A DNA stretch of 11,886 bases from JBLNBU01 sp050260215 (GTDB lineage: Bacteria > Pseudomonadota > Alphaproteobacteria > Rhodospirillales > Magnetospirillaceae). Shown piece after piece: positions 6,599 through 11,886 of the stretch. The notes beneath the pieces are model-generated. The model worked only from the letters and a program-made list of their open reading frames with translations, made no database searches and had not been told where the DNA came from. The DNA lies in assembly GCA_050260215.1 (NCBI GenBank), contig JBLNBU010000137.1, positions 1-11,886 on the forward strand, in the 5' to 3' direction. Both the position numbers and the translations under genes were made by a program. Each line of letters opens with the position of its first letter. Within the stretch, counting starts at the first letter, position 1.

Positions 6599-9450
6599 CC
6601 CTGATCGTCTCGCTGACCTACTCGCTGCTGGTGATCGGCCTGGCCTTCGCCGGGCTGAAGAGCGAGGAGCTGGCCAACGAGCGTTATGCCCAGGCGACGC
6701 TCAACGGCCAGGCGCTGTTTTGGCGCAAGCTGGTGGAAAACACCGTCCAGCGCCTGGAGGCGCAGGCCCCCGTGCTGACCGGCCGCCCCGAACTGGTGCA
6801 GGCGGCGGCGCGCAACAATCCGGCCGCCACCCTGGAGGCCGTCACGGCCGAGGTCGAGCAGCTGCGGACCCGCGGCGTCAGCCGCGTCGAGGTGGTCGGG
6901 CACGACGGCGACCTGTTGTATTCGTCGCGCGGCTCGCTGCTGGAACCGCCGCTGGTCGACGCCGGCACCGTGCGCCTGATCGTCGAGACCAAGGCCGGCC
7001 AGCGCGGCATGGTCCAGGACGCCGACCGCCAGTTCACCGCCACCGTCACGGTGCCGCTGGTGTCGCCCGATGGCGCCGTCGCCGGCGTGCTGACCCTGGG
7101 TGCCGACCTCAAGCCGCCGCTGGACGAGTTCAAGGCATCCACCAACTCCGACGTCTACCTGGTCGACCGGGTCAGCCACATGGCCATCGGCACCGACGAG
7201 GAATTGTGGAAGGTGTTCGACGGCAAGATCTCGGTGCGCAAGAGCGGCCTGATCAGCTGGCGGCACGGCGACCGCTTTTATTCGGTGGTGGTGTTCCCGC
7301 TGGAAGGCTCGGACAAGCGGGTGATCGGCGCCCTGGTCAGCGCGCGCGACTTCACCGAAACCCAGGCCCGCCAGGACTTCATCCGCAAGATCTCGATTGC
7401 CGCGGTGGTGGGCTTCCTGGTGCTCGTGCTGTTCGTCTTCTACGTCTACCTGCGCCGGTCGTTCAATCCGCTCGACCAGGCCATCACCGTGCTCAATGCG
7501 CTGTCGCGCGGCGACACTTCGGTGACGCTGGACGTGCGCAACAGCAACGACGAGATCGGCCGCATCGCCAGCACCGTCGGCGTGTTCCGCGAGAACGCCA
7601 TCCAGCTCGAGATGCTGCAGGAGCGCCGCGAGCGCCAGCGCCGCCGCCAGGAACTGTTCATCCGCCTGCAAATGCTGAAGCTGTCCGAGATGCTGGAGCA
7701 GGAGGCCCAGGCGGCGATCCTGGCCGATCTCAAGCAGATCGAGGAAATGGCCCGGGCCAAGTCGGAGGACGGCGGCCGCGAGGGCGACAAGGCCGAGTTG
7801 GACGTGCTGGCGGTGGCCTTCCAGACCATGTCGTCGCGCATCCGCGAGCAGCACGAAAGCCTGGAATCCCTGATTGCCGAGCGGACCCGCGACGTCGAGA
7901 TCTTGAGGGAAGCCCTGCGTACCCGCGACCAGCTGGCGGCCTTGCGCCAGGAGCTGGACTTCGCCCGCGAGCTGCAGCTGTCGTCGCTGCCCCAGGTCTT
8001 CCCGCCGTTCCCCGACCGCGACGAGTTCCAGATCCACGCCGCCATGGTCCCGGCCAAGGAGGTGGGCGGCGACTTCTACGACTTCTTCCTGATCGACCGC
8101 CACCACCTGGGCTTCGTCATCGGCGACGCCTCGGGCAAGGGCGTGCCGGCGGCCATGTTCATCGCCATCACCCGCAGCCTGATCAAGGCGGTGGCGCCGC
8201 TGTCGGGCACCCCGGGCGAGTGCCTGGCCTTCGTCAACACCATGCTGTCGCGCGACAACCCGCAGACGCTGTTCGCCACCTGCTTCTATGCGGTGCTCGA
8301 CGTGCGCACCGGCGAGGTCGCCTTCTGTAACGCCGGCCATCCGCCGCCGCTGATCCAGCGCGTCGACGGGTCGGTCGACGCCATCCGCGACGTCTCGGGG
8401 GTGGCGCTGGGCGTCATGGAGGACCTGGACTACGACACCGGCAGCTTCAATCTGCAGCCCGGCGAGATGGTCCTGCTGTATACCGACGGCGTCACCGAGG
8501 CGCAGAACGGGCGCGAGGAGCTGTACGACGAGCCCCGCCTGATCGACAGGCTGGGCACCTCGGTCAAGCTGGAGCCCGACGGCCTGATCGCCGCCGTCCA
8601 GACCGGGGTTGAGGCCTTCGTCGGCGACGCGCCGCAGTTCGACGACATCACCATGCTGGCGCTGCGCTTCGACCGCGCGTCTGCCGGCACCGACGTGGGC
8701 GAGGAGCCGCAGCGCCGCCTGATGCTGACCGGCTTCAAGCCCGGCGCCGAGGCTCCGCCGCCGCCTGCGCCTCCGCCCGCTCCGCCACCGCCCCCTCCGC
8801 CGCCCTCGCCGCCCGCCGCTCCGGCGCCGCGGCCGGTTGCGGTCACCGGGCAGATTCCGCGTCCGGCCCCGGCGGGCAATGCCCCGGGCAAGCTGGTGGT
8901 GCGCATCGGCAAGCCGGCCCCTGCCCGGCAGCCCGGTCCGCAACCGGCAGCCGCCGCCGCCGTTGCCGTGGCGCCACCCGTCCAGTCGAAGGCCGAGCCC
9001 ATGCCGCCTGAGCCCAAGCCCCATCGCCGCCTCGAGGTCACCATTGCCAACGACCTGGGCGAACTCGAACGCCTGGCCGGGCTGGTCGACGACTTCGTCG
9101 AGAAGAACGGCCTTCCCGACAAGATCGCCTTCAACCTCAACGTCTGCCTGGACGAGCTGATCACCAACATCGTCTCCTACGGCTTCGACGACGACCACCA
9201 CCACGATATCCGCGTCGTCTTCACCCTGGACGGCGACATGCTGGTTACCGAAATCGTCGACGATGCCAAGGAGTACAATCCCTTCATCCAGGCGCCCGAG
9301 CCCGACATCGATGCCGGGGTGGACGACCGCCCCATCGGCGGCCTGGGCGTCTTCCTGGTCAAGGAATTCATGACGCGGACCGACTATCGCCACGAGGCCG
9401 GCCGCAACACCACCACCCTATGGAAATCCGTCAAGGAACAGGAGAACTGA
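6577..9450 (+). CDS. Membrane sensor with HAMP, SpoIIE-type PP2C phosphatase and RsbW-type serine kinase domain
   Basis: The 957-residue protein reads in order as follows. TM1 is at 7-26. A long double-Cache-like periplasmic domain spans about 27-268 (VEVVGHDGDLLYSS at 104-117; DVYLVDRVS at 192-200). TM2 is at 272-292. A HAMP domain lies at about 293-343 and a second HAMP-like/coiled-coil stretch at about 380-460. A SpoIIE/RsbU-type PP2C domain (about 463-698) has metal-site aspartates in VGGDFYD (Asp499), IGDASGKG (Asp517), LYTDGVTE (Asp637) and FDDITML (Asp689/690). A proline/alanine linker runs from about 726 to 815. An RsbW-like GHKL ATPase (about 818-950) has the N box LDELITN (Glu860, Asn864), DDAKEYNP (895-902) and GGLGVFLVK (921-929). 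The first half should dephosphorylate, and the second phosphorylate, a STAS antagonist, here the next gene. Ala897 replaces the usual DxG glycine. All expected metal and N-box residues are present. Confidence 0.94.
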   Translation: MLLRTRVTLIVSLTYSLLVIGLAFAGLKSEELANERYAQATLNGQALFWRKLVENTVQRLEAQAPVLTGRPELVQAAARNNPAATLEAVTAEVEQLRTRGVSRVEVVGHDGDLLYSSRGSLLEPPLVDAGTVRLIVETKAGQRGMVQDADRQFTATVTVPLVSPDGAVAGVLTLGADLKPPLDEFKASTNSDVYLVDRVSHMAIGTDEELWKVFDGKISVRKSGLISWRHGDRFYSVVVFPLEGSDKRVIGALVSARDFTETQARQDFIRKISIAAVVGFLVLVLFVFYVYLRRSFNPLDQAITVLNALSRGDTSVTLDVRNSNDEIGRIASTVGVFRENAIQLEMLQERRERQRRRQELFIRLQMLKLSEMLEQEAQAAILADLKQIEEMARAKSEDGGREGDKAELDVLAVAFQTMSSRIREQHESLESLIAERTRDVEILREALRTRDQLAALRQELDFARELQLSSLPQVFPPFPDRDEFQIHAAMVPAKEVGGDFYDFFLIDRHHLGFVIGDASGKGVPAAMFIAITRSLIKAVAPLSGTPGECLAFVNTMLSRDNPQTLFATCFYAVLDVRTGEVAFCNAGHPPPLIQRVDGSVDAIRDVSGVALGVMEDLDYDTGSFNLQPGEMVLLYTDGVTEAQNGREELYDEPRLIDRLGTSVKLEPDGLIAAVQTGVEAFVGDAPQFDDITMLALRFDRASAGTDVGEEPQRRLMLTGFKPGAEAPPPPAPPPAPPPPPPPPSPPAAPAPRPVAVTGQIPRPAPAGNAPGKLVVRIGKPAPARQPGPQPAAAAAVAVAPPVQSKAEPMPPEPKPHRRLEVTIANDLGELERLAGLVDDFVEKNGLPDKIAFNLNVCLDELITNIVSYGFDDDHHHDIRVVFTLDGDMLVTEIVDDAKEYNPFIQAPEPDIDAGVDDRPIGGLGVFLVKEFMTRTDYRHEAGRNTTTLWKSVKEQEN
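8746..9030 (+). repeat. Proline-rich low-complexity linker region of the phosphatase/kinase gene
   Basis: The stretch encodes runs of proline and alanine (about residues 724-818), including uninterrupted CCG/CCT/CCC codons at 8755-8815. It separates the phosphatase and ATPase domains. The frame stays open through it, so it is a genuine linker, although the C-rich tract could vary in length or be prone to sequencing error. Confidence 0.7.
9440..9444 (+). promoter_or_regulatory. Ribosome binding site deciding the GTG start of the STAS gene
   Basis: AGGAG lies within the end of the phosphatase gene, eight bases before GTG 9453. It favours that start over the in-frame ATG at 9420, which has no comparable site and would add 11 residues before the conserved fold. 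Confidence 0.65.
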
Positions 9451-9452
9451 CC

Positions 9453-9779
9453 GTGGAAATCCGTGAAGAGAAGATCGGCGATGCCACCGTCCTGGTGCCG
9501 CTGGCGCGCGTCGACAGCGCCACCGCCAAGGCCTTCGAGGCGCGCGTGCTGGCCGTCGTCAACAGCGGCGTGGCGCGCATCGTCATCGACTTCGCCGAAA
9601 TGGACTACATCTCGTCGGCCGGCCTGCGCGTCGTGCTGGTGGGTGCCAAGATGACCCGTGCCCCGCGCAAGTTCGCGCTGTGCGGCATGAAGCCCCACAT
9701 CCGCGAGGTGTTCGACGTGTCAGGCTTCGCCCGCATCCTGGCCATCCACCCCGACCGCGCCGCCGCCCTGGCCGCCTAG
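9453..9779 (+). CDS. STAS-domain anti-sigma-factor-antagonist-like protein (RsbV/SpoIIAA type)
   Basis: The 108-residue product is a complete single STAS domain of normal length. It has an N-terminal strand region (MEIREEKIGDATVLVPLARVDS), VARIVIDFAEMDYISSAGLRVVL (40-62) and a C-terminal IREVFDVSGFARILAIHP (83-100). Aligning YISSAGL with SFMDSSGL of B. subtilis SpoIIAA places Ser55 at its phosphorylated Ser58. These proteins bind a partner when unphosphorylated and release it when phosphorylated by an RsbW-type kinase. A SpoIIE-type phosphatase reverses this. Both activities are encoded by the gene ending two bases upstream, making it the likely substrate. GTG 9453 is chosen because of the AGGAG site; ATG 9420 is an alternative overlapping the upstream gene. 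It ends the operon. The final target (sigma factor, cyclase or other enzyme) is not in the window. Confidence 0.93.
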   Translation: MEIREEKIGDATVLVPLARVDSATAKAFEARVLAVVNSGVARIVIDFAEMDYISSAGLRVVLVGAKMTRAPRKFALCGMKPHIREVFDVSGFARILAIHPDRAAALAA

Positions 9780-9790
9780 TCCGCAAGGGT

Positions 9791-9805
9791 GGGCGGCGTG
9801 CGCCC
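9791..9805 (+). terminator. Weak hairpin after the STAS gene
   Basis: GGGCG-GCGTG-CGCCC forms a five-base GC stem 12 bases after the stop. No T-run follows, so termination here is doubtful. It is the only hairpin I see between the STAS gene and the next gene. Confidence 0.2.
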
Positions 9806-9808
9806 GGG

Positions 9809-9837
9809 TGGAACGCGGGGGCAGGCTGGGTTACAAT
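9809..9837 (+). promoter_or_regulatory. Candidate promoter of the 75-residue orphan gene
   Basis: TACAAT at 9832-9837 matches the sigma-70 -10 box at five of six positions. TGGAAC at 9809-9814 is a weak -35 at 17-base spacing. It lies 43 bases before the ATG at 9880. The GGAAC also resembles alphaproteobacterial EcfG -35 boxes, but the spacing to the following GTT is 15, shorter than usual. Confidence 0.3.
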
Positions 9838-9879
9838 GATGCTTCCGCCGGACATCTGGCCCCGCCACGGAGGAGTGCC

Positions 9880-10107
9880 ATGACCGACCCGATGAAAGCC
9901 TTTGCCGAGATCCAGCTGGCACTGCTGCAGGCCTGGGCCAACACGGCGCAGGGCGCCTGCCGCTACCTGCAGCACTGCGCGGAGATCCAGCAGCGCTTCT
10001 TCACCCAGCACCCGCACCGCACCCACATCGAGATCGCCAAGGGCCCGTCGCTGACCGAAAAATACGGCAAGCGCGCCCACGACATCGATCCCGAGAAGGA
10101 CGTGTGA
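9880..10107 (+). CDS. Small hypothetical protein, 75 residues
   Basis: I do not recognise this protein. It starts at ATG 9880 behind a very good ribosome binding site (GGAGGAG, ending about five bases before the ATG) and has codon use like its neighbours, so it is probably real. The N-terminal half (MTDPMKAFAEIQLALLQAWANTAQ, then ACRYLQHCAEIQQRFF) looks like two amphipathic helices with no membrane segment or signal peptide. The second half is polar and charged (THIEIAKGPS, EKYGKRAHDIDPEKD). Two cysteines (residues 27 and 33) are present without a metal-site pattern. The helical part faintly recalls phasin-like granule proteins, but it is too short to assign. It lies 100 bases after the STAS gene with its own candidate promoter, so it is more likely separate from the operon than part of it. 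Confidence 0.65.
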   Translation: MTDPMKAFAEIQLALLQAWANTAQGACRYLQHCAEIQQRFFTQHPHRTHIEIAKGPSLTEKYGKRAHDIDPEKDV

Positions 10108-10115
10108 GCGGCCCT

Positions 10116-10136
10116 CCCTCTCCCGCCGGGAGAGGG
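10116..10136. repeat. CCCTCTCCC/GGGAGAGGG palindromic element
   Basis: A perfect nine-base stem with a three-base loop (CCCTCTCCC-GCC-GGGAGAGGG) begins nine bases after the stop of the small gene. There is no T-run. Elements of this sequence are common dispersed intergenic repeats in GC-rich genomes, so it may be a repeat copy that also acts as a terminator or transcript-stabilising hairpin. Confidence 0.6.
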
Positions 10137-10292
10137 ATTAGGCCGACGCAATAAGGCAGCAGGGCATTGCCGTCCCGCGACGGCTCGCCATATCCCATGA
10201 CAGGACCACGGAGGGAAACCTTCCCGCCAAAGACTTCGGAAACGGAGCTCGATGGATCGGGGAACTGTTCTCCCCTCGACGGTCCCCTTGGA

Positions 10293-10323
10293 GGCCCCTT
10301 TCCGGTCAAACGGAAACGGGGCC
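10293..10323 (-). terminator. Strong hairpin between the small gene and the 3' end of mrdB
   Basis: GGCCCC-TTTCCG-GTCAAA-CGGAAA-C-GGGGCC forms a 12-base-pair stem with one bulged base and a six-base loop. It lies 23 bases beyond the mrdB stop, where a terminator for the minus-strand mrdA-mrdB transcript is expected. On the plus strand it is followed by TTCATCGGTTTT, so it could also work for plus-strand transcripts. The poor T-run keeps this tentative. The rest of the 10108-10345 spacer holds no gene that I can support. Confidence 0.45.
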
Positions 10324-10345
10324 TTCATCGGTTTTGGGGGGAACC

Positions 10346-11509
10346 CTAGTCGTCGTGGGCGCCGCGGCGGCCGATGGGGACGTCGCGGTGGATGTAGGCG
10401 CTCATCACCAGGCCCCAGCCGAACAGCAGCGACAGCATGGCGGTGCCGCCGTAGGAGATCAGCGGCAGCGGCACGCCGACCACCGGGACAAGGCCCATGA
10501 CCATGGCGGTGTTGATGAAGAAATAGAGGAAGAAGGTGCTGGTGATGCCGTGCGCCACCAGCCGGCCGAAATGGCTGCGGCAGCGCATGGCGATGGCGTA
10601 GCCGTAGGCGATCAGCAGCACGTAGAGGGCCAGCAGCACCAGCCCGCCCATCATGCCCCATTCCTCGGCGAACATGGTGAAGATGAAGTCGGTCTGCTTC
10701 TCGGGCAGGAAGTTGAGCCGGCTTTGCGTGCCCATCATGTAGCCCTTGCCGAACATGCCGCCCGAGCCCAGCGCGATCTTCGACTGGGTGATGTGGTAGC
10801 CGGCGCCCAAGGGGTCGTCCTCGGGGTTGAGGAAGATCAGCACGCGCTTCTTCTGGTACTCGCGCAGGAACTGCCAGGCCACCGGGATGGCCCCCAGGCC
10901 GCCGGCGATCAGGAGCGCGAACTTCCACAGCCGCACCCCGGCCATGAAGAACATGGCGCCGGCCGACAGCACCAGCATCATCGCCGTGCCCAGGTCGGGC
11001 TGCTTGAGCACCAGCAGCGCCGGGGCGAACACCATCACCAGCGGCGGGATCAGGAATAGCGGTCGGCCCACGTCCTGCAGCCCGGCGCCGTGGAAATAGC
11101 GCGCCAGGGTCAGGATCAGGGCGATCTTCATGATCTCGGAGGGCTGCAACTGGATGAAGCCCAAGTCAATCCAGCGCTGGGCGCCCATGCCTACGGTGCC
11201 CTTCACCTCGACCAGCACCAGCAGCACCATGGCCACCACGTACAGGGTATAGGCGTGGCGCATCCAGAAGCGGATGTCGACCATGGCGACCGCGACCATG
11301 ATGCTCATGCCGATGGCAAAGCGCATCATCTGGCGCACCGCCCACGGCTCCAGCGAGCCCTGGGCCGCCGAATACAGGGTCAGGAAGCCGATGCAGGCGA
11401 TGGCGGTGAGGATGGCCATCAGCGACCAGTTGATCTGCCAGATCTTGTCGCGCAGGCCCATCTCGGTGCGGTTCAGTCGCGAAGGCACGCGCGGCAGCGG
11501 GCGCATCAT
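10346..11509 (-). CDS. mrdB: RodA, SEDS-family peptidoglycan glycosyltransferase of the elongasome
   Basis: RodA polymerises lipid II into glycan strands during lateral wall growth, working with PBP2. The 387-residue protein has about ten TM helices and the standard SEDS signatures: GAQRWIDLG (109-117) with LQPSE (121-125), KQPDLGTA (169-176), GYHITQSKIALGSGGMFGKG (237-256), LPEKQTDFIF (268-277) and GVPLPLISYGGT near the end. Asp274 in the TDF motif corresponds to the essential Asp262 of E. coli RodA. The motif set separates it from the division paralogue FtsW. The start ATG 11509 overlaps the mrdA stop (TGATG), with AGGAGG just upstream; ATG 11506, the next codon, is equally possible and would be better spaced. 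It ends 23 bases before a strong hairpin. This is a normal housekeeping gene. Confidence 0.97.
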   Translation of the reverse strand: MMRPLPRVPSRLNRTEMGLRDKIWQINWSLMAILTAIACIGFLTLYSAAQGSLEPWAVRQMMRFAIGMSIMVAVAMVDIRFWMRHAYTLYVVAMVLLVLVEVKGTVGMGAQRWIDLGFIQLQPSEIMKIALILTLARYFHGAGLQDVGRPLFLIPPLVMVFAPALLVLKQPDLGTAMMLVLSAGAMFFMAGVRLWKFALLIAGGLGAIPVAWQFLREYQKKRVLIFLNPEDDPLGAGYHITQSKIALGSGGMFGKGYMMGTQSRLNFLPEKQTDFIFTMFAEEWGMMGGLVLLALYVLLIAYGYAIAMRCRSHFGRLVAHGITSTFFLYFFINTAMVMGLVPVVGVPLPLISYGGTAMLSLLFGWGLVMSAYIHRDVPIGRRGAHDD

Positions 11510-11886
11510 CAGAACCTCCTCAGGTCCGGCGGGGTCGCCGCCGGCGCGGCGGATGGGGCCTGGGCGGTGCCGGCCTTCTCCTGGGCCTCGGCGACGCGGG
11601 CGCGGTCGCGCTTTTGCACCTCGATCATGATGTCGCGCGCAATGGGCGCGGCAACCGCCGAGCCGCCGCCGCCGTGCTCGACCACCACCGCGATGGAATA
11701 GCGGGGGTTGTCCTCGGGGGCATAGGCGACGAACAGCGCGTGGTCGCGCTCCTTCCAGGGCAGGTCCTCGTTCTTCTTCACGCCGGTTTCGCGCTCGCGC
11801 ATGGTGATGCGGCGGACCTGGGCGGTGCCGGTCTTGCCCGACAGCCACATGCCTTCCTGGTCGATGCGGGCGCGATAGGCGGTGCC
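11509..11886 (-). CDS. mrdA: Penicillin-binding protein 2, C-terminal end, cut by window edge
   Basis: The frame enters from the right edge and ends at TGA 11509-11511, giving the last 125 residues. SGKTGTAQV (residues 16-24 of the fragment, about 11815-11841) is the KTG box of the transpeptidase active site. The segments HALFVAYAPEDNPRYSIAVVVEHGGGGS and APIARDIM are typical of the class B PBP C-terminus, which cross-links peptidoglycan on the periplasmic side of the membrane. The final 35 or so residues form a charged helix and a proline/alanine tail, variable in this family. The SxxK and SxN motifs are outside the window. Overlap with mrdB and the shared strand identify the standard mrdA-mrdB pair and make PBP2 more likely than FtsI. 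Confidence 0.94.
   Translation of the reverse strand, partial: GTAYRARIDQEGMWLSGKTGTAQVRRITMRERETGVKKNEDLPWKERDHALFVAYAPEDNPRYSIAVVVEHGGGGSAVAAPIARDIMIEVQKRDRARVAEAQEKAGTAQAPSAAPAATPPDLRRF

Noticed and set aside
6448..9393. 981-residue minus-strand open frame opposite the phosphatase gene
   Set aside because: Low-complexity His/Gln/Gly/Asp composition and exact antiparallel overlap with a well-supported gene mark it as a shadow.
1..11886. CRISPR arrays, tRNA or rRNA genes, insertion sequences, phage genes
   Set aside because: No direct-repeat arrays, RNA-gene signatures, transposase or integrase motifs, or terminal inverted repeats were seen.

Overview
The window is high-GC DNA with strong GC bias at third codon positions, tightly overlapping genes and frequent GTG starts. 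Gene content (murI, mrdA-mrdB, a SpoIIE/RsbW-type switch) and protein style suggest an alphaproteobacterium, perhaps of the Rhodospirillaceae/Magnetospirillum type. That placement is an impression, not a database result.

Layout. The left edge, on the minus strand, holds the N-terminal two thirds or less of a GT4-type glycosyltransferase (1-620, running off the edge), downstream of murI (glutamate racemase, 719-1543). A divergent control region (1544-1738) separates murI from a plus-strand operon at about 1739-9779. It contains two adjacent inverted repeats and a candidate sigma-70 promoter. A 75-residue orphan gene (9880-10107) and a 238-base spacer with two hairpins follow. The right edge, on the minus strand, is the elongasome pair mrdA (PBP2, C-terminal part only) and mrdB (RodA).

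The central six-gene operon is the notable part. In order it encodes: (1) a two-TM periplasmic sensor with no output domain; (2) a protein fusing a periplasmic sensor and HAMP domain to a 12-TM-type MFS transporter; (3) a secreted ABC-type substrate-binding protein of the PF04392 class with no permease or ATPase beside it; (4) a formyltransferase with an intact Asn-His-Asp triad; (5) a 957-residue membrane sensor carrying HAMP, a SpoIIE-type PP2C phosphatase, a proline-rich linker and an RsbW-type ATPase; and (6) a STAS-domain anti-sigma-factor-antagonist-like protein. Neighbouring genes overlap by 1, 4 or 22 bases, or (last pair) are 2 bases apart, so they are very probably co-translated.

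Inferred model: a small molecule is made, modified or moved (formyltransferase, MFS) and bound in the periplasm (binding protein). It is sensed by up to three membrane sensors. The signal then sets the phosphorylation state of Ser55 on the STAS protein through opposing phosphatase and kinase domains on one polypeptide. The downstream target, such as a sigma factor, diguanylate cyclase or transporter, is not in the window. The cell-wall genes on both sides (murI, mrdA-mrdB) are ordinary housekeeping genes, and their link to the switch may be coincidental.
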